This document shows positions 25,036-42,880 of a stretch of DNA of 64,000 bases, piece by piece; position 1 is the first letter of the stretch, and each line of letters begins with the position of its first letter. This stretch comes from Hoplostethus atlanticus (taxonomy: Eukaryota > Chordata > Actinopteri > Trachichthyiformes > Trachichthyidae): NCBI GenBank assembly GCA_034670405.1, contig JAXDDX010000011.1:5031001-5095000 (forward strand), written 5' to 3'. Below the pieces are notes generated by a model. The model searched no databases. It was given only the letters and a program-made list of their open reading frames with translations, and was not told the DNA's origin. The position numbers and the translations under genes were made by a program.

Positions 25036-25890
25036 ACGAAAGAAGCACTGAATGAACGTCAACCTTCTTTTTTTTTTTTTTATATATATATAATGGTATA
25101 GCGTAGTTATGTCACCCCAAACAAAATGATCTCCCCACACCCATGCAGACTGTAACGTAAGATTCTGCCAGTCGTTCAGGTCATGTCTGTCGTTTTTTTC
25201 TCTGCAGACTCGGGACTGTACTCGCCTCTGTTTTCAGCTGCTGACTGTGTTGGTGTGTGTGTATGGTGTATATCACTATTTGATTGTGGTGAGACATCCA
25301 GGACAACCGTGGTGTTGTCAGACAAGCTCTCTTTAGCCATTTCAGTCTTATCTGCTGAGGGTCATTCAGCTTAGACCTCTGTTTTTGCTGTACGTGATCA
25401 GGTCAACATTTTTCATGACCCTTTCTAAGCTTCCCCAATACACTTTTGCGTAGTGCGTTGTTCTACACGCACTAAATACTTTAGGACTGTTTTTGAAGGA
25501 AGTTTGTTTGCAATCGGTTTATTCAACACAGTTAAGAGTATGCATAACCGTAAACCAGGATGTGAGTTATTTTTGTTTTCCCAGGGTTATGCAGAATTTA
25601 ACACAACTCAATTAATTTCTGTGATGCTGGTTTCCCTGCTTTTGTGTTCTGTATCACATTCCTGATGAACATGTTCTCATCCTCAGACCATCTCAAAAAG
25701 CAACTAGTAGTCAGTGTGTCCACTGAACATGACTCAAATGTAATGGTGAGATCCATGGAGCTGTAAAGCACACGTCATAACCACTATAGGAAAATATTGC
25801 TGTTAAAAATGATTTTGCAATTGTGAAAATACTCTCCATTTGTTTTTGTATTGGTGGACATGTTATGAATAAAGTTGATTTTTTTTTTGT
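25036..25890 (+). other. rbm25: rbm25 3' untranslated region
   Basis: Non-coding sequence after the TAA at 25033-25035. A strong AATAAA at 25868-25873 is followed by a long T run and GT-rich DNA, which fits a cleavage site near 25890. The gene converges with eif2s1. Confidence 0.65.
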
Positions 25891-26514
25891 ACTCAAGTCA
25901 TTCATTTAATTTCCTCACTACAACTGTTTTCTTAGTAACTGTAATAAAATATCCCTCTAAAGGGGTTGAAAATGTAACTAAACCTGTCAATGTAATATTA
26001 CTTTAACCAGTAATTCCTTCATAAGGGGTGTAACATGGTTTTAACTGATAAATACTAATTGAACATGTCAAACTATTAAGTTATTGGTCCATATCATTGC
26101 ATCGTCAGTTACAAATGTTACCTGCTTTTATTTTATTACAATTTCAAGCCATTTAAAGGGTCATTTTTATGACTTGACACACTTTTACATTATACAGACT
26201 TAGTGTGTAAATGTTACTGTTGATAATGGTGTGATGTTTTCACATTCTACAAACGTACTGGGACTTTATAAAGATGTTTCTCCAGGAAGTCTGAATGTTT
26301 ACACTATTGATCACTAATCAAGACATTCCAACAGGATTAGTGATTAACGAAGGGTTTTAAGCATTTGGACATCAAACATTTCTGTATGTGTTCTGTGTTT
26401 ACAAAGGATAAACAAATAGCTAATCTGATTGTTAGAATCCAAAAGACGAGTGATAAAAATCCTATTTCTATTTATGCTTCTCCACACACACACTGACAGA
26501 CACTTTGAGATCAA

Positions 26515-27030
26515 AACTTCCATAACTTTATTGATGTTGTGAGCTAAACAAGAGCAAAACCCTGCCAGTAAAAACCCTTTAACTGGAAGAGGAACAGCAC
26601 AAAAAGTCACCAATGGCCGGTGTCGAGACAGACAAGCCTACGCGCTTCCCCTTTATGAACCACATCCAGTGACCAGCCAGAGGGGAAGCGCCATGGATAC
26701 TGAAGACACTAAGTGAAGGCCACTGCTTGTAAACAGCTTTTTTTTTTCTCCCTTTAGAATATTGATCCAAATCGGTGTATATAAACTACTCCAAATATAA
26801 AGTACATTGTCCGTGTTTGGGTAAGAGGACAGCATTGTGTGTTACTATCTTCTGAGACAAACCTGGCTAATAGACTGGGATGTTGTGCCAATGAGCTATT
26901 AACTTCGGTTAATGTTTGTGATGTGAACGTTAACGTCTGTTGGACTGGGTGACTATGGTCGGGTCTGTCCACCTCTCTCTTTCGGTGTGTTTTTTTCTTC
27001 CCCCCACCAGCCTCTCCCCCGTGGACAGAC
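26515..27030 (-). other. eif2s1: eif2s1 3' untranslated region
   Basis: Non-coding DNA left of the eif2s1 stop. A minus-strand AATAAA at 26532-26527 marks a likely end near 26515. The roughly 600 bp between this and the rbm25 end is AT-rich with nothing recognisable. Confidence 0.55.
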
Positions 27031-29753
<2,723 letters not shown>

Positions 29754-30152
29754 CTAGGCATTGGCAACGGATAAACAATGTTATATCATATTTAAGGCAG
29801 TGAAAGGTACGATGGAATGAACCAAAATCCCTAACGTATGCTATTGAGTGAGAAACGAAGAATTGACACAAATGGAAGGAAGCTCAAAAGCCTGATCACG
29901 AATGACTAGCGTATTGACAGCTGGTGTAGCTGGTGTCACGTTAGATAACGACACATGGGTTACTGTTAATAGCAAAAAAAAACCATCTACTTTGGCTACC
30001 GTTAGCTAGCTAGTAACCCATACAGGGCTGGTTCCCACATCACATGCGGCACATGCATTGCTGCTGCTAGCAGCTAGCTATTAGCCTAATCTGTTAGCCG
30101 CTCCCCAGCAAACAGCTGCTTTGCCAATAGGAATTCACGTAAGCAACTCACC

Positions 30153-30569
30153 TGTGTCATATGGTAACAGAACGATATAAGGGAATGTTCCGTGTTGGAA
30201 ATGTTCAAATGTCCACTATTTTATTTTTTGGTATTTTTCAAATATAGGCCCCGCTAGCTCACATTCATCGGTGTGCTAATTGTTCGACCCGGAAGAGATC
30301 AGAGCTATTTGGCACGCGCGTGCGCAAAAAGCATTCGCTTGGTACAGTGAGAGTCACATGACCGGAGACCAGCTGATCACTACAGAACCCGAGTCGTACG
30401 GCAGATCACGACCACCAGCTCAATATATACTTTTAATCCTCCACGTAGAGTAACAACTGCTTCCTAAAACCGTGACAGATTCACTAGTTGGGATAAAAGT
30501 CATCGTCCTTAGAGCTATTCGAGGATACGGAACCGAAGAGAGGAACGATACCTTCGACCAAAGGACAAG
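30153..30569. promoter_or_regulatory. Divergent promoter of eif2s1 (-) and atp6v1d (+)
   Basis: Only about 420 bp separates the inferred eif2s1 exon-1 donor at 30152 from the atp6v1d ATG at 30570. Visible motifs are an ETS-type CCGGAAG near 30290, a GCGCGTGCGCA stretch near 30317-30327 that resembles an NRF1 site, and GTCACATGAC at 30353-30362, which resembles the CLEAR/M-box bound by MITF/TFE factors. No TATA box is evident. The motif calls are by eye. Confidence 0.6.
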
Positions 30570-32636
<2,067 letters not shown>

Positions 32637-33215
32637 CAGGGCTCTTCAGGCTCGTCAACCGCTTCACACATCATGCTATTTATTCTGTGCCTCAAAGGCC
32701 ATGTCAATGTCTTCTCGTGCAAATGGGGAAAAAAATAAGTTTTTTTTGGGTACACGTTTGTGAGTTTTGTTATGTTTTTCAGTATTGGAAGAGATGTTTC
32801 CAGATTTATCACTCTAAAGAACCGAAGTGTCATCCAACATGGGTGTGACCAGCGAGGGCGTCGGTTCATCAACAAATTGTCATCCGAATGCTTAAAGAAG
32901 CAAATAATATATAGGTATGTTTACATGTGTTTTGGGAGTGAACGGTGAGAAGCATTCCATGTGATTGGATGAGTGTAAATATTTCAGTTTCAATGCAACA
33001 TTTGGAGCCATTGCATGCTTTCAAACTGTGCAGTCATCAAGGTGGTTGTAGATTTCCCAGAGTGTGTGAGTTTGTGTTGTGGGGGGAGCCTATCCCAATG
33101 CCTCCGTAAGGACGATAATTATTATTGCATCAGAACCCCCCCCCCAACTGTTGTGAAACCTAGTGTGTGTCCACAAGGCCCAACACCTCATCCAAATAAA
33201 GTTGAATATTGAACC
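32637..33215 (+). other. atp6v1d: atp6v1d 3' untranslated region
   Basis: Non-coding sequence after the TGA at 32634-32636, with AATAAA at 33195-33200. No other feature is seen. From about 33220 to 33575 the spacer to the opposing pals1 transcript holds nothing recognisable. Confidence 0.6.
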
Positions 33216-33574
33216 ATTGAGGTTTTTAATGTCTTGAGCAGATTATTAAACACACTAATGCTGGAGCTTTTTCAATTCCAAGTGTGAGAAATTATGACTG
33301 GGAGTGAAGGATAGTTTAAGATACCGAGGACATGGGCTGTGATCAGATTTGCTTCATGCATTGCGCTGAAAAGCATTTCACCCAAGCGTTTTGGAAACCG
33401 CTAGGCGAGGAATGGCAGCCATCTGACACCAGAATGCTACATTTGACACGTTGTTTTTCAGCATTGAGTTAATACCGATTTCTGTTGCAGGACCAACATT
33501 AATAATTGGTTTATAACAATATTTTAAGTATATGAATCAGTATTTGCCAAAATACATCAATGCATACAGTCATT

Positions 33575-34450
33575 CACATCTTTATTAACACTTTTCCATA
33601 ATTGTGCATGTGAATTAATAAGAATCCAGTAAGGAAACAATTACAGTATTTGTTGGATTAGATTATAGTAAGTGATACGTCCTGTTCATAGAGCAATGGG
33701 AAAAAAACAAAAAACTCTGCGGTACCTTGCAGTATGCTATACTGATAGTAATGACAGACAGCTAGAAACAAACCAAAGATTTGAGGTATGTTTTTATCGC
33801 AGTATAAATATAGCAACATGAGACAACACAAAATAATACTGACGTTGGTATAGAGGAAGTACCTCAAAACACTGCACATTACAGCAGCTTTCTCTTTGCT
33901 GTTTCTGGATGGAAGACGCCATATTGTAGCCGCTTTTAGCACAAAGGCTAGTTCTTTGTTCGGTATTCAAAAGGAGGTCTTGGTTTATTGCATTATCAGT
34001 AAGCTAACTGAAGATTCAGACATACCAGTTGAATGTACTGCTTTGTGCATCATGCAAACAAATGTAACAATGAAATATTTTATCTTTGTGTCTAGAAAAT
34101 ATATATTTACATTTATAAATAACTATTAAGAGTAGGATAGAAATACTGTCTCTAGTTTTTTTTGGATAAATGACTTTGCATAAAAGGACCACAAAAGGAC
34201 AAGGACCACAAAGACAAACACCAACAAAAAGAAATGTAAGAAACTTGAGTCCATCCCTGCAACACGTGGTAATGGTCCCCTCTACAAATGAGGAGATCGA
34301 CTCTCCGTTTTATGCAAGTGAAACTCCAGTGACAAGTTACCATTGTCCATCCCTTCTTTCTTGATTATTCCTCCATTATTCCTTTTTTTGTTCTTGTACT
34401 TCCCTCCTCCTGCCCTGAGGCTCCACCCTCGGGGTGAGTCCCTCTGACCT
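33575..34450 (-). other. pals1: pals1 3' untranslated region
   Basis: Minus-strand non-coding sequence below the pals1 stop. A minus-strand AATAAA at 33586-33581 suggests an end near 33575. The sequence near 34180-34225 is A/C-rich and simple. Confidence 0.45.
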
Positions 34451-37400
34451 CTAGCACAGCCAGGAGGTGGGCACCCACTGTGGCTCAGTGTCCAGCTTCT
34501 CTATCAGCCTGCGCAGCTCATGGAAAGCTGTATCTGGATCCATGTTCACGATGGCGGCGTCGAAGAGGTGGCCGAAGTTCTGCTCCATGTCCCGGGCCTT
34601 TTCAATCACCTCCTTCAGCTCCTCAGGCTGGACGCAGAAAACAGTGCAGAGATTCAAGGGGTGAGAGATAGGTGAATTATTTCTGCCACATTGTACTTGA
34701 AATAAAAGCCTTTCTTCCACAATATCATACATGACATTTTACAAAGAGCGTAAATCAGGCCACTCTTGCTGATCACTTATTTTTATGGCTGAAATATAAT
34801 TTGGTAATGCACAGGAGGTACCTTTGGTGTTTTCCCCTCCTTAGCCAGCAGGGTGCGCAGTCGTTCCTGAGAAGGGGGGGCGATGAAGATGACATAGGGC
34901 TTGAGGTTGGAGGACCTCAACATCCACAGCGACTGACAGGAGGAAGACCGGAGACGCATGTGAAGTGGAAGAAAAGACCAAAACAAACAACACGGGTTGA
35001 CATTTATATCAAAACAACAATAAATAAATAACCATTTTAAAGCTGTGTTAATGTCACGCAGACGGGTTATCATGTTCCAAACCACAAAGCCAAAAATTAC
35101 TATATTTTCCAAACTCAATGATTACAAAATTTCCTCTATTTGTCTCTATGGGGATTAGGCCCAACACTCCATGTCTCCACGGGGCTTAAGGTTGGGTTTA
35201 TCACCAATGTTTAAGATGAAAATTATGATGTGTTCTGACTTTGACTTGGCCGAGAAGTACCGAGAAGCATACAGAAGGTCGGTCCTACCCTGGTGTGCAG
35301 GCAGAGCAGACAGATGCGTCCAGAGTTGATAACGTGTCGGACCGAGTCGGTGCTGGTGCCGTACAGGTTCTTCTCATATTCCCCCGACTCGATGAACTTC
35401 CCTGCGGCCAGGTCGGCCTCAAAGACAGTCCGGCTCACGAAATGGTACTCGCGCCCATTCCTCTCGTGTATCCTTGGGTTCCTGGTCGTGTCTAAGTCGT
35501 GACAGGGATAAGAGGGAGTCAAATTTGACTTGATGTGCCAATACTACAGACTGTTAGTGTACCGAATGGCACCTGAATCCTTCACACAAAGAACCATGAG
35601 TCTGTTTAAGTTTTCAGTTTTCTATTTCTCACTATCTAAAGACTGTACATTTGAGTGTTTTGTGCAGTCACGGTTAAAGCTGCTGATGTATAAAATTTAC
35701 ACGCCAAATGATTTGGTTTCGTTGCACATGTTTCAAAACAGAGTTACACAGTTCCTCATCTGAAATATTCAAGTGTCGATGAGTGTTTAACCTCACCGAG
35801 ACCCCTTGTTTTAACACTGATGGGACTTACGTGGCACAGCGCCGGCAAACTTATCCGGTTCTATGGACAGTAGCCTCCGACGCAGCTCATCTTGCCCGCT
35901 GTTTGGAGGACTAATCAGAGCGATAGGACGCTTACGATTGGCCGGCTGGTGGTAGAGGGCCATCTCCTCATAGGTCAGGATGTCATCGTAGTCTGACAAG
36001 AGAATTTGGTAGGCGTTAATCAAGTTGCTCAAGTGTCCCTGAGCAAGATGCCGAATCCCTACCAGCTGACCCTGAGAGAAAAGAGAATTCCTCCATTGCG
36101 GATCAATAAAGTATCCCATTACATAATAATTCCTGTGCGTGTTTATTCATTTGCTGTGCACACATGCTCTTTTTCATCAACGCCATGCTTCATATTCATA
36201 GTTACACACATTCACCCATGGGAGCTGCCCATTACAAACTCGACTTCCACCGTTCGCCCCCGAGCAGCTCCACCAGAGCAGTGTGTATGTGTGTGTGTGT
36301 AAACCAATAACACGGCAGGTTCCCTGAAGCTATTTAGACACCTGCTGGGCATCTGTTTCAGGACAGGACTTATCTGACTTGTGACACAGCAAGTCTGGAC
36401 AAGCTGCCGTGAGAACGACAAGACTTATCCAGCTTTTTTTACCTTTATATATATATAGCCTTGTTTAACAGTCACTGGGGGCAGATTAGGGGTTAAATTG
36501 CATTCTGGATAGTCTAACTGGCAACCCTCTGGTCGCACAGCCTCTTCTCTAACCTTTAAACTGCTGTCGAGAGAGACGGAGAATAAAAAAAAGAGTCTTA
36601 CCAGTATTTCTGTTAAAGTTGTACAGGTTCTTCTTCCTCTGTTTCTTGTTCTTCTTTACATACCAAAGCTTCCCTGGCGCAATGACAAGCGGAAAGGATT
36701 TAGCTTTAAAAGGGGGATTATCATTTCACTTTGCTACGACACCCCGGGCACTGCAAATTCTATTTTTGTCAGTGTCAGTGTGTGGATGCAAAATGTTTGA
36801 GTTTGCAAATCATATCTCATATTTTGAACACACAAAGAACCTGTGTGTGAGTGTGTTTGCGTTGAGTGTTTCAACATTATCCTCTTACCTTGGTGCTCCC
36901 GACTCCTGTCTGTCATAGTTTTCTTCAGGGCCTCTCTCTGTTGCTGGAAACATTTCCCTGGGAAAGGGAACAGCAAGAAGAGCCTGATGAGTAATCTAAC
37001 CTTATTTTCTTAAATTGATGTGAATATTTGGTCAGTGTTCATCTATGCTGATAGTAGAGGGACAATATGACACGTGGGTCTCGACACTCTGAATGAAAAT
37101 GATTCTTCAGAACAACAATATCACATTTTGTGAAACGACAGTGAGGCTACATCAAATATGTAGTCATGTGCAGTCAGGATGGATGGTTTTTAAATTTAGA
37201 CTTTCCTTTTTTAGACCTGTACATTTTCAAATTCATTTTCCAATCTTTCTAAACCTGCCTATTGGAAAGTAGCTAGCATACTGCAAAATGAGGTGACGTT
37301 TGCTAGCAATATCTCCTTGTGGTTGTAGCTACCCTACAATAAATCATATATTGATATTTGACCTTGGGCTGATTCATACCTGGAATGAGTCCTGCGAGTG

Positions 37401-40400
37401 GCTGGTTGTCCTCGTCGCCATCCCTGTAAGCCTGCCACCAGTTGGGGTCATCCTGACTGATGACGTGGAGGATGTCTCCCTTCTGGAAGGACAAGCCCAG
37501 CTCCCGACACGGCACGAAGGGGTCGTCAGAGGGGTCGTAGTCAAAGTAGGCTCGCACATGCATCTGAGGAAAGGATTTACAATGTCAAGGTTGGCGTCGC
37601 ATGCATGCAGACGTGCATTCTCGTACACACACGCACATGATTAAGAGACTTACCACAGTCTGTCTGTGCACGGGAGGTTTCGTCTGAGAGCTTGGGATGA
37701 GGAGGAAGGTCAGAGTGCCGTGCATGTGTTGCTGAAGAGAAGAGGAGATCAAGTCACACAGATATCAGTGGAATCCTCATGGTTTTATAGAGGAGGGAAA
37801 GTCACCCTGTCACCCTCTGGTGGTTACTTTCAAGTTCACGACGGCTTGATTTCTCCATAGGGAAGAAATCCTTTGGCCTGATGAAGTTTGTTTTATTGCA
37901 ATGAACTTTAATGTTTGTTATAGAATATAACCTGATCTACTCAAAAACAACTGCTCTGGGATTCATCACATATAATGTCTGTATTTGTCAATGGTAAAAT
38001 GAATGGGAATTTTCTCAGGAATGGATGCCACACGGGCGTTAGTTGTCACTCCCCCCCTAAATGAATGGATATAGTTAAATCAAGATCTTTTCAGACTTTT
38101 TAAGCTCCCACATATATCCTATAATTGAGATAATTTCTTATATATTAAAGTATAGAGAAATTAAACTATTCCTAATTTAGCTGGGGACCCCCTGAAACTC
38201 CCTCAAGGACCCCTGGGTGTTCCTGGAACCCACTTTGGGAACCCCTGGTCTTCACTATGGAATTCATTGCTCTGTTACCAGTAAGTCGTGGACGTCGTTG
38301 ACGTGTTTCCCACGGACGGGAATCCCATTGATCTCCAGAATCTCGTCCCCCTCGACGAGGAGACCGCTCCGCTCTGCCGCCCCGCCTTTCACCACACGAC
38401 TCACCACCACACTCTCCATGTCGTTACGTACCGTCGCACCCTGATGGCCGCATGCATGCACGCACACACACAGACAGGCACGCACAAATGGATACACACA
38501 TTTGCACATGCACAAACAAGGCTTTGCTTATAAAACCAAAAGGGTCTTCTGTCCATCCCTTGGTTGAAATTAGCACCTTTTTACATGCTGGCATTTTAAT
38601 GATGCTATTTGTGTGTCGTTTATTTGCTTTACTTTAACTGCTTTACACGTTTTATTTTTGTGAAGCACTTTGTAACCTCAGGTTTGAAAAGTGCTATATA
38701 AAGATTTTCTTACTTACTGCACGTTTGAGTGCCTATAGTCCAGTCATGCTATATATTTGTAAGCATTTACCAAAAGCAAACCTTTATTGGATTTCTAATT
38801 TGTTTCCAAATTAGAGCAAACTGCATTAACTGTGAAAGCTGAGGAGTATGTTAAAATGCTGTTTTCACTGGATTTCAAACTGATATCAAATAGCTTTAAA
38901 TGAAACGGCTGTGAAACAAACATATAAAACACTATGGATAGATAAAGATATACATATAGTATATAGTTATAGATATATATAAGCACACACGCACACACAC
39001 ACACTGACCATACACAGTAGAGGATGACCGATATACTTATGACAGTAGTGTAGATATGAGAGGCTCAATAAGACTGACAGAGGGCGTCTCACCAGTGGAA
39101 TGTCATGAGTCTTCTCCAGCCGCACCAGTTTAACCGTCTCTCCCAGGTACTGGGTCATACTCTCCATCTCGGTCTCCATTTCCTGCACCGCCACACTGTC
39201 ATGGGCCTGCATCAGGGCCTGCCACATAAAACAAACACATACGTACACACATATGTACATATAGAAATGGTACAAACACATGAGGGACCAAAACAAAGAT
39301 AAGAATAATGGATGAGGCAGAGTGAGGTAACGAGAATAGGTGAATGGCTTGTGATTCTGTTTGAATTAGCTTTTATATGTAGCAGCTATTGTTTGCATGA
39401 AAAGAAAGGGATCATACATCTTGTACCAGTAGAATACAGTTTCAGACAGATTCTGCATGGTTTATAATACAGCACGCATCCCTCAATTGGGTATACGCTA
39501 GTTGGTGTAAAATGATGAAAGACAGGTGATACCAAACAAGTTTCCAAATCCCCTTGCTTTAACACGCACCTGCTACCAAAAGCCAACCCACCCTCCGTCT
39601 CTTTAACGAGAACAGTCAGCAAACTCCACCTCTAAGCCAGAAATAATACAAAGATTACTCCTTCACTTCATTTAACGTGACAAGCGCTCCGTACTCTGCA
39701 ATTAATAACCGTCGGCCCAAATTAGTTTCTCTATCCAGCAACACGGGGGACCTGCGGGAGCGGATGCCGGGCTAAACTTTGGCGTTCACACAATCCGTCT
39801 TAATCTCCCGTGCATTTAGGAGTCAGGATCCACTGCCATCCATCATCAAACACCTTTGGCTTCCCTGCTTGCGCCAACAAGGAAACTGTCCCTCCAGAAA
39901 ACAGGGAAGGAAAGAAGGGTGGACTTAAGGGGTTACTGCCTCCTCTCACACTTGCAGCTGTCCCCACTACTTTTGTGAGTATGGTTGTTGCCTGTACATA
40001 GTACAGGGTCAGTCGCCTGGGGCCAGAGGGGAGTGCCAGGTTCCACGCAGAGGAAATACAGAGATAATCCGCCCCCCCTTTGGGCCGCAACGCAGGCTCG
40101 CATCACACCGCCTCCGCTGGCTAATTGGATCCGACTCTGTGGAGGGGTTAACAGGGCCAACGGAGGCCGGTCACAAGTGAAACACCAGATCCCCAAAGGT
40201 CCTATGTCAGGACACTCCATGGTAAAATCACATCAGTCATCCACCTGAGGCCCCTCACCTAGCTTAGTTTCTAGTAGATGGCAGGGAACTTATCAGGACT
40301 CCCTGGTTCTGACAAATCACTGATTATGTTTATTACAATGAAGACAAGTAAAAGGCACCAGAGCTTGAAGTGTAAGTGGTATAAACTAAAGTTCTGATAG

Positions 40401-42841
40401 TGAGACTATGTTTTTCTAGAGATGAACAACTAATAGGGCAATAAATAAAGGATAGTCAGGTTTCCAGTGTTTAAGGTGTCACAGAGGATGTATCCAATCA
40501 ACTTGCATTTTGACTGCTGTGTGTGTTTTTCACATGTAAACTCATCTGTGGCATGGAATTTCTTACGCAGCTGTGGGATTGGCCCCTCTCTGTGATATAT
40601 GTCTAATCTGTTTCTGTCACAGGTCTCGGCCGTGCCGCCAGTGTGGTCTACATGTCTGTCTCTGTCTGTCTGTGTGTGTTGGCGGGCGTGGCTTCTGACT
40701 CCGGCTCATCACCATCTCCCGTTCACCTGCTCCACTCCGCACACCTGCCATTCATCAACCATCACCTCCAGTACAAGTACCCCGGCTTTCCAGCCACTCA
40801 TCGCCAGATCGTTGATTCAGCCAGTGTGGTTAGCTCACGTTCCCGGCCTACTACCTCTACTACTACGAAGTATTTCCTAAGCCTTGTGATTCCTTCCTTA
40901 CTAACTGTGTCTCTCCTCACCCCCCAGGATCTCAACCCTGTACTCAGCCATACCGCTTTTCTCCCTGCCTGCCTACCTGCTCATCATCTGCCTGCCACGC
41001 TCGCCACCAGTCCCTCCGGCTCTCCCCGCTTCCGCCTCCAGCTCCTTCCTCTGTCTCCGCTCCTGCCTACCCCCCAGGTCTCCCCTTTCCCAATAAACCA
41101 TTGTTCATTCAACTCCGTGTTCGGTTCTGCATTTGGGTCCAACCTTGTGATACCATAACAGTTTCATCAAAGACGGGAGCAAAAGGAACGTATCAGAGGA
41201 ACCTTGTAAGTCCGCTGTGCCAACAGCAGCCGTATGATCGTTAATCAAAAGGTCATAGCTAATTTAAACTGAGCTAAATTCAACCCGACACACACAAGCT
41301 GTCCAAACAAGTGGACAAAGGGACACACCAACAATTACATATCACAGCAAGTTGGAGGGCTCCCCCTAAAACCTGGATTAAATGTTTAATTACACCCACT
41401 TCTACATATTCATGTTTTGATTCACGGTCAATACCCTTTAAATTCAGTCTAGATTATAATAGAATGTGTCTAAATCCTCATGTATCAAATGATGTTATGG
41501 AACGACAGGTTGGCCTGAAAGGACTGTTTCTTTAAAACAGTCCTTCAAATAGTGGACCTGGGCTGAAGCCCTGTGTAAGCAGGCATTTGCCCTGCTGAAG
41601 TGTCCTTGAGCAACACTTGATTTTCCTTGTTCTTTCCATCCAGCTACAGCTGCCCCTGACAGCTCAGCCAGCTTCAAGATTCAAGAACTTTATTTGTCAC
41701 ATACACACACAGGGTGTGCAGTGAAATGAAAACACTGACACTGAATCCCTAACATCACCTTATGACCTCCTTGATTGAAATGCCTGCTCTCTCTCTCTCT
41801 TCCGCTCTCTCTCTCTCTATCTGTCATTCTCTCCTGATGTGTACTGTATCATGGTGAAGTGGACAATTACTTTCAACCAAGTCTATTAGAGGGCAACAGG
41901 GTGGAGTAGTGAGTACAGACACCATCTTTCAACTGGAGGACCCGAGTTAAAGCCCTCATGTCGGCAAGCATCCATCCTGCTGAAGTGTCCTGAAACAAGA
42001 CACTGACTCCCTACCCGCTCCAGGGGTGCTGCTCTGTAGCTGACCCTGACCCGGAGTATAACATTCATTATGTGTCCCGTATTCCATTTGCCAGCTTAGA
42101 AATAAAAATACAGTTGGCCTATAAGACGCTGACTGAAACACACTGGTGTTGTCTTAAGATGATAATGTGGGTTCAGGGTGAGACCCTGCTGCCAAGCAAG
42201 ATGACATCTGACCTGGAGATGAGGATTGGTGAGCAGAGCTCTGAGCTCCAAACCCTCCTTCTGTTGGCTGGACTGGAGAATCCCCTGTACCTGGACACAA
42301 ACACAGACAACGAAGGGTATGGGAAGGAAAGCAGTAGAAGACAGAAGACAGGCTGACTACCGGTTTCTGTCCATCTTGCATGTATTGTTCTTGAACTATT
42401 GTGTGACAGACAGACACCACCACGACGCCATACCATATACAATAGCAATGGGACATAAAAACAGCAATACTCAAAGACTCAAAGGCAACATTTAGCCTTC
42501 TATCTTAGTGATATATGACTTATTCTCCAGCTATTATAGTCTACTTTATTAAATCTCTTTTGTGAAACATCATAAATGACATTCCTTTTGCAAAATGTGT
42601 TGTTGTAATTGATTGATTGGTGGCCTGTATTTGCTTCATGAGTGAGTTGAACCATTCCATTGAGATTAACACTTGAGTCAGATGAAGGTCGTGTTAATGT
42701 GTAATTGTATCAAGGCCATACACCAAACTGTAAACATCCCTGTCCTAACAATCCTGTTGCTGGTTAACTCCAAACTATACCCACTAAAGATAAGATTTGG
42801 GATTCTCAAGGGATTCTGGAGAAAAATGAAAAACACAATTG

Positions 42842-42880
<39 letters not shown>

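Noticed and set aside
40643-41158. 171-codon plus-strand open frame
   Set aside because: It lies entirely inside the solo LTR and has the low-complexity Ser/Pro/Leu composition of a C/T-rich LTR.
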